This document shows positions 44,820 to 57,189 of a stretch of DNA of 58,000 nt, one piece after another. The DNA lies in NCBI RefSeq assembly GCF_030272615.1, contig NC_081413.1, positions 606,650,209 through 606,708,208 on the forward strand, written 5' to 3'. This stretch comes from Cryptomeria japonica (taxonomy: Eukaryota; Streptophyta; Pinopsida; Cupressales; Cupressaceae). Numbering within the stretch: position 1 is the stretch's first letter; the number at the start of each line of letters is the position of its first letter. The position numbers and the translations under genes are program-made. The notes under the pieces were generated by a model. It was not told where the DNA came from. It was given only the letters and a program-made list of their open reading frames with translations, and did no database searches.

Positions 44820-45350
44820 GAAGTCCGGAGAAGTGCAGATGTAGAAGAATTTGCAGATCACATAAAGGACTTACATATTCAAGTTAATCAGCATTTGGAG
44901 GACATGAATAGAGGTATAAGGAGAAATTTGATGAGAAGAGGAGACATAAGGAATTTGAAGTTGAAGTGATGGTGTATCTGAGAAAAGAAAGATTCCCGGT
45001 TGGAACTTATAACAAGTTGCAAATGAGGAAATTTGAACCTTGCAAGATTTTGAGAAAGTTCAATTCTAGAAATGCATATGAAGTGGAGTTACCGGATAGC
45101 CTAAGTATTTCACCTGTATTTAACATTGCAGACCTACATCAGTATTGCATACATGGAAAAATAGTTGCCCTGGAAGGAACCAGATCAGATTGAAGACATT
45201 TTGGACAGTAGGATTGGGTGTAGTTCCCGTAGCAGTCAGTATAAGGAGTACCTAGTAAAGTGGAAAGGCAGACTAGTTGAAGATTCATCTTGGATTTCTC
45301 AGACAGAGGTAGACCGCCTTGGTTTTCCTCTAACTCCAGCAAAGTGAGAG
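44820..45350 (+). pseudogene. Gypsy integrase C-terminus and chromodomain
   Basis: Frame 44966-45193 has MVYLRKERFPVGTYNKLQMR and KFEPCKILRKF...YEVELPDSL, the GPY/F-type integrase C-terminus. Frame 45165-45347 then carries a chromodomain: PDQIEDILDSR, YKEYLVKWKG, and DSSWISQTEVDRLGF. A chromodomain at the integrase end defines chromoviruses, where it is thought to guide integration to particular chromatin. The two parts are separated by a frameshift near 45170. The stop after LTPAK (45345-45347) is the natural end of pol. Confidence 0.88.
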
Positions 45351-45382
45351 ACTCACTTTTTTTTTCAACAAACCCAGATGTC

Positions 45383-45896
45383 TAATGTAGGAGCATCCCT
45401 GGTTCTTGGTAGTCTTGCATCAACCAAAAAGATTTTCTTTCTGTTTTGCAGTTTCAGCATTTCATTCTACATTTTCTGGCATTGACTCATCGAATCTCAA
45501 GGAGTTGGATTTGTGCTTAAGGACTTGATCATCTACCTTATTCCCAAACCCCAGGGCATTTGGATCATCTTCCAGCAAGTTATAGCTACCGGTTTCCATG
45601 ACAGTTTTCTGGTACCAATTGCTTGGAGCTATTTGCATTTGTTATCTACTGGATCCCTTTCGTAGCTTGTGGATCCTTGAGCATTGATTCTGGTGTTCCT
45701 TTGTGTGTAGTCGACCTTCCCTTTGATCTACACTTCATCCTTTGGAATTTTCGAAGCAATTTCTTTGGCAGGGGCCGACCTTGTTGTTTTTACACATTAG
45801 CTCTTGTTCTTTGGCATTTGATCATTTTTAGGGCCGACCGGATCCCCTTGGATCATATAAAGCATTTTAATTCAGCATTAGAATGTAGATCAGTTA
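45383..45896 (+). repeat. 3' LTR of the outer gypsy element, first part
   Basis: The start taatgtaggagc aligns with tgatgcagaagc of the 5' LTR, so the terminal TG has become TA. Similarity continues to gatgtagatcagtta-type sequence at 45896, where a 4.4 kb element inserted. Its open frame at 45623-45901 is not a gene. Confidence 0.9.
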
Positions 45897-46775
45897 TGTA
45901 GTGCCCAAACTTTAGGGCAAAAACACAACAACAATTTTTTTTAAAAGCATAATTACTTGTGATTTACGTAATGTTAAGAAGTCGTTGTTCACTTAGTTTC
46001 ACTAGTTCGATTATTTAAGTGACAACCTATAACGATCTACAAGAGAATGGGTTAGAATGTTTTATTTAACTCTTGACTAGAGGGGTGACATGAAACATAT
46101 GTTAGCTGAGTGGGGGAAATTTAACCCCCCCGGTCTCCTTACTTTAATATCTTCAATAGGGTATATTTATGTAAATAATATTAAAGATACTAACTCCTAG
46201 AGGTGACATTTATACTTCGCCCAAATCTACAAGCAATTTAATTAATTAAATTATTTATTAAATGTTAACCAAGTGTTGAAAACCACTCAAATCACCTTAA
46301 ATATAATTACTAATGAATTATATTTCAATTCCTTATAATTACTAATTAATCTCATTTCCATTTAAAGCTAATTTAAACAAATCAAATAATGTCAATACAA
46401 CTTTAATGTTAATTATATTGTTCAATTGTAATTCTTCAATTTTACTATATTAGTATTAATATAATTTCCTTATTTTAATATTAATTTAAAAATCATAGGT
46501 ATTCATTTACCAACATTAATATGCCACCACCATAAATTAATCATTTAAATAATATATATATATATATAACCACAAATACCCCAGATATGTTGCATATAAA
46601 TACACCCCCTTCATAAACATTTAAATTTATTATATATATGTAAATGTACTTATATACATATTTATTCTTTTTTTATATGTATAAAATACATATACATATA
46701 TTTTGAAAATGTTTACTTTATAAAAAGCAACCCTAATTTTTTTATATTTATTTTCTAAAACCCCTTTTTAAATAT

Positions 46776-46801
46776 GCCCTAACTTACGAATAAGTTAGGG
46801 C
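46776..46801. repeat. Perfect 11 bp stem hairpin with 4 base loop
   Basis: gccctaactta, loop cgaa, taagttagggc. It lies inside the 4.4 kb LTR-like insertion, just before the GC-rich array. Confidence 0.9.
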
Positions 46802-46847
46802 ATCCCTTTTTTCTTACTTTCATTTTTTGTATGTCGTCGTGGGGATG

Positions 46848-46946
46848 CCACTGTGGGTCATAGCCACACAGTGGGTCGTGCCATTGTGGGTCACGGCCGC
46901 ACAATGGGTCACCCCACTATGGGTCGCGGCCTCACAGTGGATCGTG
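46848..46946. repeat. 33 bp GC-rich tandem array (three units)
   Basis: Units start at 46848, 46881 and 46914 with ccactgtgggtca... Each contains a dyad such as cactgtg...cacagtg. It is a GC island in an AT-rich element. Confidence 0.88.
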
Positions 46947-46981
46947 CCCCGGTGGCGCCACTTGGCTCCACCAAAAACAAA

Positions 46982-47130
<149 letters not shown>

Positions 47131-47365
47131 ATATATAGCAATCATATATAGTATTTTTTTATTAAAAAGACAGTCAAAAATATATATAGAAATATATATA
47201 TATACACACACAAGTATATACATTTGCAGAAGATGTTAAACATATGCCCAATTTTCTCTTGAACGGGTTATATATATATATATATATATATATACTTATG
47301 CTCAAATAAAAATATGCTACTACACAGGTTGTGATTTTTTTCTTTTTTGTATATCATTTTCCAAT

Positions 47366-47447
47366 TTACTAATATACAGGGTTTGAAATAATATAATATG
47401 TGTGTGTTTACTAATATAAAGGGTTTGAAATAATATAATGTGTGTGT
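47366..47447. repeat. Two-copy tandem repeat of about 40 bp
   Basis: The sequence tactaatatacagggtttga...ataatataatatgtgtgtg occurs twice in direct succession. Confidence 0.8.
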
Positions 47448-47449
47448 GC

Positions 47450-50271
47450 GCGTTTATATATATATATATATACTTTAAATTCCTATAGTGAAATGTATGT
47501 TTCTTCCATTCTGATTTTATCTCCAAGTTTACTAGTTGCGGGATGAATAATAGAAATGCTTCAAATAAATTTTTTTTCAGGTTAAACTAGTATTATTTTC
47601 ATGAGAGTACAGGAAATGCTATTGTAGTGTTTAAATCTGAACTTTTTAGATTAACTTAATAGCAGATTTAAAACTATCAAAAGTATAAATGGATCTGAAT
47701 CTATTTCTTTGTCCAAGTTATTTATTTTTCTTATATTGATACAATACAAATGTTGTAAATAGATACTATCTTTTTCCTATATTTACTTTTGTAGAATTAG
47801 CTTTCAAGAATGAAACTAAGAGTTTAAAAAGAATGTAAGTAGATGCAATACAAGTTTAGAGATTTGTAAAGTTTTCTTCATTTTGACATTAACTTAAATC
47901 TGAAACACATCAGCTCATTGCTAATACAGAAAATGAATCTTTCCTACTTTGTATTTATTCAAATAAGAAATACAAGAATAATACTATTCTTTTCTTGTCT
48001 CCTTTCCTTTGCTTCTAAATACATGAACTTAATGAAACAAATTATTTTTTTACATGCAATTTCTCTTTGAAACACAATAGTAGGTAAGATAAATTCAAAT
48101 GAATCTTTTCTTTTACATTATTTTTCACTAATAAGCATAAACTAAATAGTCTTGAAGTTGCAACTAGGAGCATTCCTCAATCAACCACATAGAAGACTTT
48201 TCTCCTTTCATCTCCTACATCCAATATGCAGACCTGCAAATAACATATTCTTTTTGGTTGTAACCATGGAGGCTCACCTCCCAACCTAGGCCTAGAAGAG
48301 GCCAGCCCCGAGCTTGGGAGAACTAGGTGCCAAATAGGTTACAAACAAGCAACACACACATACAATTTTCAAAATACAAGAGAATACATTCAACACAAAA
48401 CTCTCATCCCAAGCTTAACACATAGCCATAAAAAATGACATTTTTAAAGTGGGGTGAAGGTGCACTAGACATGGGGAGATCTGCAAGTATAATATAATGA
48501 TTCAAGGCCATCACAAGGCCAAAATCTCCTTTCAAACTTGGTCTTTCGTGACCACAACAATAAATCCCTTATGACCCCCTAAAGATTTTAAGCCAATTCC
48601 TCCCTTATGACCGCTAAATTTAACAAATAAAATGCAGCAAGGATCCCAGATCCTTGTTTCCCTCTCTTCTCGGAAGAGAAACTCTACACCCTATGAATGT
48701 CAAACTCCCTTCACCCCAAGACTACTCTACCTTCCCAATGGTGAATTTGGTCTTGACTCCCATAAACAATATACATATGTAAGCATTCTACAAAATGCAA
48801 TAAACTCAACCAATACTCAAAATAACACAACACTCAAGTTGCAAACACAAGATTTTCACATGCAGATTTTCACAAAAACAACCAAAAATATGCATTTAAA
48901 CCTAAGGGTGACAATGCACCAACCTTAACTCCTGCAATGGAATGTGATGAGAGATTTGATGAAGAGCCTCCAACCCAAGCCAACAAGATTTCCACTTACT
49001 ACAAGCTTCCTTAGCTAAATTTTCCTCTTCAAAATTCAATTCCTTCAACAACTCTTGATCTCCAAGATTGGAGAGTGGGTGATAAAAATTCTAAGTTTGA
49101 ATTTCTTTCCTAAGTAGGCTCCTCTCACACTTTCCAACTTCCTTGGAAAAGGATGATGAGAGATCATAGGTTGGTCTTCCCAACCCTCTTACAAGGTTTC
49201 TAAAAGAGGAAAACAAAAATCTAAGTGTAAGGTGGGGAAGTGCATCCAACACAAGAATGGAAGGTTGTCTCACCAAGACTCAATCTTCTAAAAGTTGTTT
49301 TTAGTCCATCAAGAAAATGTCACTTTTGAAGTGACGTAGCAATCACATGTGAGTGGTTCTATGCCCAAAAAGGTCTCTTACCCATAGGTATATGGGTGAG
49401 TCTTCAAAAATGATTTTACCTCAACTATAGGAGTTAGTTTGACCCCTCAAAAACCCACCTAAAGTTTACCTATGGGTCAAACTTGATTTGACCATTTTAA
49501 GGGCTCCCTAACCTAGTTTTCATTTGGGAAAACTAAATGGGATTTAAAAAATGCATAGGTTTTCACATTTCCCTCTCAAAGACATGTCACATGCCAACTC
49601 ACAACACATCACAAGTGTCAAGTGACACCATAAAATATAACACATCAACATACACTTGGACATGTCTTTTCAAGTTGAAAATAAATTAAAATTAAATAAA
49701 TTAAACACACATGCATTCACTTATATGAAAATAAACACTTTACAAACGAGGTATTGTCTCTCCAAATAGACAAACCTTGGCTTCACAATCACACATAGGT
49801 TTGGCTCTAGTTCTCCCATATATTTCCATGGTTACATGGATTAATATCCTGCACATCTCAACCCACAAATCAGTAGGTCAAAAACAATATGCATACATAT
49901 ATAAAATAATACACTTTAAAACACATAGCATCCAATTTCACATCATATCATGGTTCGATCTCTTACTCAAAGAACAATAGGGATAGAATCAAATTACCGC
50001 TCCTAACAATCCATATGTAACCATTTACTAAATTGCAATGTCATTGAAATCATATAAAGCAATCATCAACTAGGCATGCATATATGAATCATAACATCAT
50101 CAACATAAGTATTGGAATCAAACATAATATATGGGATATATTATATCCAATGTTATCAAATCATCTGTCAAATAGTCTCTAAATCCATAATGCATCAAAA
50201 TAGTGTATCAAATGATAATTCCATAGTGAAAAATAAATAAGTGTTATGACGAGCTCGGGTAGGGCCTCACA
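47450..50271. other. Remaining non-coding part of the 4.4 kb insertion
   Basis: AT-rich to moderately A/C-rich sequence without gene-like frames. A 98-codon frame at 48632-48928 has no motif. Confidence 0.55.
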
Positions 50272-50276
50272 ACTTA

Positions 50277-50534
50277 ATAGATAGAACATAGAAGATAGAT
50301 CTGAAGATTTGAGGTCCTGGTTGTGACCTTTTTTGTAATTAAGCATGTTTTAGTAGGTCGGTGAGCCAGTGTCGGTAACTAGGTTGCTATCAGTTGATTG
50401 TAAACAGTTTTCATGATATAATTAATTTTGTCCTGCATTGCCTCCATCATATCATTGTATTTTCGTTGTGTTTACCCTTGTTATCTGGTCCAAATTGATC
50501 TCTTTGAGGTCCCTCCTAACCGGTGACTACACCA
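50277..50534 (+). repeat. 3' LTR of the outer gypsy element, second part
   Basis: The match to the 5' LTR resumes with atagatagaacatagaagat (5' LTR: gagatagaacatataagaga) and ends gactacacca, followed by the TSD aaaat (50535-50539). Together with 45383-45896 it makes about 770 bp, against 793 bp for the 5' LTR. Confidence 0.9.
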
Positions 50535-51560
50535 AAAATGTATACTAATAGTGGTTCTATTTGGGCCTCAATAATTAGAGCAAAATATCTTGATTCAGCT
50601 AAACCGAAAAGAATATTCACTATACTTGATCCCCCATTTGGATCCCAAATGTGGAATTTTTTGGTGAAATCATGAATTTATTCATTCCTCATTTGACCTG
50701 GTTAGTTCATAATGGATATTCAATTAGATTCTGGGAGGACTCGTGGAATGGTTTCTCTCTGCTGGATCAAATTCAAGGGCTAGACACCATAAAGAACATA
50801 TCACAATCTCAATGGGCTTGTAAAGTCAATAATTACTTTCAAGTTTCTCATGTAAATGGAATGGGGGTAGTAAAATGGAAGGATTTATCTACATCAAATG
50901 TACCCCATAATCACAAAGCATTGTTGAATTTAGAGCTAAAGAAGAGAGTCATATATTTTTAAAGATTACAAAGACAAACTCATTTGGTTACCCTCAAAAA
51001 ATGGCTCATATTCAATCAAGTAGGGATATAAAGTGCTTTCAAAAAATGATGATTCTGATGTTTTCAAAGGTTACTCTTTGTTGCATTGGGTCTGGACTTC
51101 AAAAAGCTAGTACATTTGCTTGGCTGGCCCTTAGGGGTAGAATTTTGCCAAGTAATAGATTGGCTGCCTTGGGTATTGCACCTCATTTTAATTGTGTGCT
51201 TTGTGATGGAGTTTTAGAAACAATGGATCATCTTCTCCAAAATTATAGCTTTTTAATCAATAAGAAAATCGAGATGGATCGGGCATCTTGAAACTATTTT
51301 TTACTAATTTTGTTTTTTGTTTTGCGACTCCTTTCATTTAATGATAGGAATATTGCTATATAGTATGCGCTATATTGGTCTTGATTGATGATGAAGGTGG
51401 CAGTCATCATGAAGAATAAAATAAGAATAATTATCTTACATCATGTCGTTTGTTGGATTTGAAATGAAGATATTGGCAATTATCTTCATCGATTAAATTG
51501 AGGATCTCATGTTTATAAACATGTACTATGCTTTCTCATCTTGCCATCTCATGGGATTCT
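50535..51560 (+). pseudogene. L1-type LINE, right part: ORF2 C-terminal region
   Basis: This continues the LINE after the gypsy TSD. Frame 50651-50962 has LTWLVHNGYSIRFWEDSWNG, a typical plant L1 segment. Frame 51001-51291 has the zinc-binding RT-associated region, FAWLALRGRILPSNRLAALG, then CVLCDGVLETMDHLL with the CxxC...H layout. Frameshifts separate them, and a degraded continuation can be followed to about 51560. The end is estimated and no poly(A) tail was identified. Confidence 0.85.
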
Positions 51561-51903
51561 ACTAGTTTAACTTCAGTCAACTTGCATATGGGATAAAATA
51601 AGTTATTATTCCTTTGTCTTGGTACAGTTAGCAACTTTGTAATACCTTCTTCACTGTCAAGTTTTATGACACACGTGCCAACTACTAATTACTTATTTTC
51701 ATCAATTGTGATCGAACATATTTGCAGGGAGTTGAATTTAAGACAACTGATATATTGGCAGATCACTCATGCTTTTTCTTGTGTTCATCATGTCTGCATG
51801 TGTGTTCAATTTCCTATCCTCCCTTGCATGTGTTCAGGTTATTTAAAATGGTATCGCTTTGGAAATGGTTTAGTCAGATGGTGTTGTGTTTGCTTCTTCG
51901 GAC
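51561..51903. other. Spacer, no gene seen
   Basis: Unassigned sequence. Two ORFs (51666-51926, 51722-51940) have no motif. Splice-acceptor-like tttgcag and gttcag occur near 51728 and 51838. Confidence 0.5.
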
Positions 51904-52494
51904 ATGGCCTTCAAAATTCGTCATAGGGGTAATTTCCTAGATATGTGGTTTCAAGGGCAAGTTCCTATTTTCTCTTTGGCATCTTCATGTGCAGTTCCTT
52001 CTGCAAGTGTACGATTTGCATTATCTACGTTGCTTGGCCCGAACTAGTTGTGGGCTAATCAGAATCTTCCTCTTGTTGATGTAGTCTCTTGGTTTGCCAC
52101 AATCATAATGGATATGACCGGTTCAATTGATTATACTAAACTTTTGATGGGTGTTTTTATTCATCCATCTATGTATACATGGGATGAATTAATAGTAGAG
52201 CTTCACATCTATGATTTGTTGAGGGGAATGCAATGTGTAGCGAGATTGATCAATAGGGATGAGGTGTTTGTTGATTATGTTCCACTTTCATTGTTCACTT
52301 CTATTCGAAATGCATTTTTGTTTCATTCTCCAATTCCTTTCCTATCCTGGATGCACTTCTATCACATTATAATACCAAAACCCTTGTATTCATCGGCTTT
52401 GACGAAAGTGACTACAATTTGGGAATTGTTCCAACATGTTGATCCTCATGGATTATATTCTTCATTTTTGTCCCTAATGATCTTGCTTCTATAG
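51904..52494 (+). pseudogene. Unrecognised coding relic
   Basis: One frame from ATG 51904 to TAG 52492-52494, about 196 codons, with a single TAG at 52045-52047. The protein has segments WANQNLPLVDVVSWFATIIM, ELIVELHIYDLLRGMQCVAR and LINRDEVFVDYVPLSLFTSI. It is hydrophobic-rich but without a clear membrane helix pattern. I do not recognise the family. It could be part of an element or a lost gene exon, and the nearby splice-like sites are weak support for the latter. Confidence 0.4.
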
Positions 52495-52951
52495 AAGGCA
52501 GCTCAAATGGCAATTCCAATGTTAGTTAAGTGTGATTTGGGAATTCTTTATCAAAAATTTTGACTCTTGGTTTCTTCAATTGATGGTTATAACAATACTT
52601 AAGTATCAGAATTCTGGTTGATAGTAGCTTTGGTTCGTACTTGGTTCAAAATGTAATCCCAACTAGGAGTATATAGTGTTGTTCAGGAGGTTTCCAGATT
52701 ATACATTTCTCAATGGAGTTTTGATGGAATATCTTCTTCAATTTATATATGCACAATATGTAATCTGTTAATGATATAGGGTTGCTATTTAGATCATTAA
52801 ATATTGGGGACAAAACTAATATTGTACAAATTCCTTATGTGGAGTTTCATTTTGGATTTTCTTCTTTGAGGGTGAATTTTCTTCTCCCTTCGGAACATAT
52901 ATCTATTATTGTAATTATCCTTCTTTTTTAATATAAATATCTACTATAGGT
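52495..52951. other. Spacer, possibly a LINE 3' end
   Basis: No gene. Near 52868-52945 the sequence gagggtgaattttcttctcccttcgg...ttttttaatataaatatct resembles the LINE-like 3' end at 8123-8255 in style, but evidence is thin. Confidence 0.4.
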
Positions 52952-54579
52952 TGTTGGCATGATTGGCATAACTGATACAGATGAAGTGATATAGTTACAG
53001 ACTAATGACTGAATCGATAGAGGATAGAAGACTATTTGTGATGAAGAGATTGAGATTTTGTTATTAGATGACTTGATTATTTATTTGTGTTGTCATTGAT
53101 GGCAACTAATGTTTCCCAATGTTTGGTTTGTCATCTAAGTGATTTAGTCTACAGGAAACAGGGTTTACCGACATTTTACAGAAGACTGTGAAATACGACT
53201 TTAACCAGTATATGCAGAGATGTTTTACTTGAAACGAATGATTAGTGATGAATGGTGATTTGCGGTTTGGAATATAAGCTTTTATCATGGTAATGAGTAT
53301 CTAACCGAAACCGCATCTTGTGATGACTATCGAAAGGCATATTTCTAATTTTTTATGAAGTTTTGCCAGGGTTTTAGAACCGGTGATGAAATCATCAAAC
53401 CGGTAATGATTTTTGGTATGGCAGTAATCGACAACAAGTTCACGTGTTGATAATAACGCAGCACAAACCGCATGAAATGTTTGAAAGATGTTTTGGCGTG
53501 TTTGGAGAGCAAATTTCTTGGGAATGTGCAAAGTGCTTAGCAAAATGAGCTAAGGGTTTGACTTCAACAACTGATATTGATTTGTAATTGATTGTAATGA
53601 TCCATATGATGATCTGAAATGAATTGTAAAGATCTATGATGATCTATGGTGTAATTTAGGGTTTAGTGGCCGACTTAGTGGAAAGCATTATTTATGTTGG
53701 CTTAGTTGATGTTTATTGTGTCGGTGATCTTAGAGAAGAGTGTGAAGACATACCAAAGAAGAGTGAGATTTGCCTGAGAGTTGTAGATAGTGAAGCATAA
53801 CTAGATCTAATTTAGCAAGCTGAGAAGTGCAAGTAACAGATCACTTTTCCATTGTTGTTCTCTAACAATTACATCAGATTAAATCCCTTAACCAAGTAGG
53901 TCCTGAAACGCCTTAATCTTGTAAATCCCCTAACAAGGTAGCTCTCAAAAAGAGTGGTAAATCCTCTCACGAGGTTGATCCTAACAAGTCATTAAGCTCC
54001 TAACAGGGTCTACTCCTAACAACGCGTACTTCAAAAGAGTACAAATCCTTATGGGTACTAACTCTCACCATGGTTTTTTCCCTATTTGGGTTTCCATGTC
54101 AAAAATATGGTGTTCATGTGTGGAATGATTTTAATGTGATGTTATTGTTTATCTTTAGTTTATTCATTATTTATGAATACACCGATTATAGCAGTTTATC
54201 AAAGATTACTGGTACTATTTAATGAATTTTCATATATGGTAAATGAAGTTAGATTTGTTACAAGTCATTAAGCTCCTAATCAAGCTGCACATCCAAATCC
54301 CTTAACCGGGTGACTCCTAACAGAGTCTGCTCCTAAGAGGGCATACTTCAAAAGAGTACAAATCTTTGTGGGTACTAACTCCCACCATGGTTTTTTCCCT
54401 ATTTGGGTTTCCACGTCAAAAACATGGTGTTCATCTGTGGAATGATTTTCATGTGATGTTATTGTTTATCTTTAGTTTATTCATTATTTATGAATACGTT
54501 GATTATAGAAATTTATCAGAGATTACCAGGACTATTTAATGAATTGTCATATGTGGTAAATGAAGTTAGATTTGTTACA
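52952..54579 (+). mobile_element. Solo LTR of a Sirevirus-like copia element, with internal duplication
   Basis: It starts tgttggcatgattggcata and ends gatttgttaca. Flanks taggt (52947-52951) and taggc (54580-54584) form a 5 bp TSD with one change. It carries the ccctatttgggtttcca motif shared with the other copia LTRs. Its 3' part is duplicated: acaagtcattaagctccta occurs at 53984 and 54260, and the first copy ends in gatttgtta|ca like the LTR end itself. The second copy has about 44 extra bp (near 54282-54320). No internal coding region remains. Confidence 0.83.
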
Positions 54580-54675
54580 TAGGCTTTGGGCTTTTACCTA
54601 TGAAATTAAAAAAAAAATCCATATTATGATTTATTATCAATCAATGTGAAAATTAGAAAAACTTCAAATAATTTA

Positions 54676-54816
54676 TTTAAAGAGGTGAGATAGCTTTCGA
54701 GCGAAGGATCTTACCCGTGGGGGGATTAGTCTTGCCCTAGCTCGTACTGGTACCCAAGATACAAGCTGTTAGGTGCTCGGCTAGGTCGCAGGGATACCTC
54801 CTATGTATAAAAAAAA
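54676..54816 (+). mobile_element. SINE-like insertion with 12 bp target-site duplication
   Basis: A 141 bp GC-richer block (tttaaagaggtgagatag ... ctcctatgtat, then an A run) is flanked by perfect copies of tcaaataattta at 54664-54675 and 54817-54828. A short non-coding body, a poly(A) tail and a long TSD are the marks of LINE-driven retrotransposition, hence a SINE. Matches to tRNA A and B boxes are not convincing, so the parent RNA is unknown. Confidence 0.65.
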
Positions 54817-54828
54817 TCAAATAATTTA

Positions 54829-57180
54829 ACCAATATCAATATTGAATATAGCATTTACATGCATATTTGTTTCAATACTTTCATCATTAGTGTAGTTAAC
54901 ATTATTAATAACCATTTAAAAAAATATAATTTAACTATTATTTAATGAAAAGTAAATAATACCTTATTTTCTTATTCTCCTATTAAAAGTGGTTTTCAAC
55001 TAAATTTTATATTCAATTTCACTCTAACTCTTTCAAACATTTTTTTCGTTCCTTTTAGCTTTTTTATCCAATATTCATAATATCATTTGCAACTAACAAT
55101 ATATTCAAATTATTTTATAACTAATAATACTTTAAAAAATTATATATAAGCAAATGAGTTCTATTAAAAAAAACATAGTTCAAAATACTTTCATATTTTT
55201 TATTATAAACTAATTACACATTTGATAGGAACTTGAATTTAATCTTATTAGTAGCATCCACTTAAACCTAATTAATCAATTTTTTTGCACTAATGAAAAG
55301 TGATTATTATTTTTGTTTTCAGAAGAAAAAAAATTAAATTTTATAAAATTACGAAATATTTTTGAACTAAAAAAAAAACAATAATATGTAATTAAATTTA
55401 AAAAATTAGTGTTACAATAGAATATTTATAGGAATAATAGATTTTATAGGCTTTTATCAAATTTAAAAAATCTTTATCTTTAGCATAGATTAATTAATTT
55501 CATATGGTTAATATTTACTAGAATTTAGTCTTATTTTAAAATATCAAATGATTTCCATGCAACAAAAAAGTAATAGAAGTTTCTTTTAAATCTAGATTTT
55601 AAAGAAGAAAAAAACTTAAATTAGAAGTTTCTTTTAAATTTTGCTTTAAAAATATAATTTTTTGAATTTAATCTTATTTTAAAATTTTGCATAATAGAAC
55701 AAAACTTTCTTTTAAATCTAGATTTAAAAACATAATTTTTAAAATTATAAGTTTTTACAAATCTATATTTATTTTATTTTATTTTTACATTTAATAAATA
55801 ATAATAATAATGTTAGTTTTTTTATTTTAAAATTTTAATAATTATTATAATACAATATGCAATGAATATTTCAATTCCATTATTAACATTTTAATTACGT
55901 TTCATTTTTAGTTTTAAACACTTCTATTTTCATTTATATGTATCAATAATTATTAAAATGGAGAACTACCTACCTCTTAAAAGGAATCAAAGATTAAGAT
56001 TATTATGAATTTTAAATTAATCTCACAATATTCTTTATTTTTGATGGCGAAATTTCACAATTAATAATATCTTAAAAGTTTCAATTTATAGTTAATTTTA
56101 TAAATATAAAATATTTAAATGAATAACTTTTCATGTTTTGGATTTGATTTGGTTAAAATGTCTTTCATATAATATGTTTCACTAAGCAGGTTTAAAATGT
56201 AATAATTAGTTTCCAACAAACATATTTCATATTAATGTAGCTTAAAACATCCCATATCATTTACATTTACGTTCGATGGCTTATATTCCCTCCTACTCAA
56301 CAAAATACGTCACAAACCTAATCCCGCCTCATTTAAATCCAAATACATATCCTAACACTATTGTCATTGCATCCCTTGTTACCTTAAACAATACTTTTAG
56401 TTTGACCATAAATATAATCGTGTCACTAAATAACATTAAATAAAATTTCGTTTCTAATTGTGAGATTAATTATACTTTAAATGATACCACTACTAATTAT
56501 AATGGTCTCTCACGCATCAATGGTAATATTTTAAAAAAAACTATATAAACTCCTCATCAAGGTTGGAAGATTGGAAGATTTATAGTATGAGACTCCACAT
56601 TATTATGTATTTCTGCTAAAATTGCATAAGCAACGTGTTAGACTTAAGAATTTTCAATATAAGACTTCAAATTTCTTTTTAAATTGGTGAAGTAAAAAAA
56701 TAAATCTCAACTAAAGCTAGTTATGCATTTTGACAAGTGTCACGTAGTGGCGAGTATTTGTCGTCATACTATTGTAATAAAAATATTTGTTCTATATTTT
56801 AATTATTATAATTTTGAATTGTAATAAAAATATTTGATTGAATTTTTAATCATTATAAATTTGAATCATTGCTATTTTAAAATTATATTAGAATAATTAT
56901 ATTTATGCAATACTGACAACTTTTATTTTTTAAAAATAGTATAAACTAGCAATTGAACTTTGGTGTGTAATGGGTATGCTAAAGAGGTGTCTAATGTCAA
57001 TTAGTGTGCAGTTCATGGGCTCAATTTGTGGCTATGATGTCGTTTGTGCAACAAAGGACTTAATTGAGAGGTGATAGCTTAAAATCAACTATGCATCCAA
57101 TTACAAGGACTCAATCATAACTGAAATGAAACCTTTGAATTGAGAAGATAATCAAGTTTTATTAGCACCAGGCTCATGTT
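54829..57180. other. AT-rich spacer
   Basis: Very AT-rich, with no gene-like frames. It contains the second copy of the dispersed repeat (55456-55640). Confidence 0.6.
55456..55640 (+). repeat. Dispersed repeat, copy B
   Basis: It matches 8417-8600 in the same orientation over atctttatctttagcatagat and atgatttccatgcaa. Confidence 0.75.
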
Positions 57181-57189
57181 ACATTTTCA

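Noticed and set aside
54700-54816. tRNA gene in the GC-rich block
   Set aside because: No cloverleaf could be drawn and A/B box matches are poor. A SINE-like insertion explains the TSD and A tail better.
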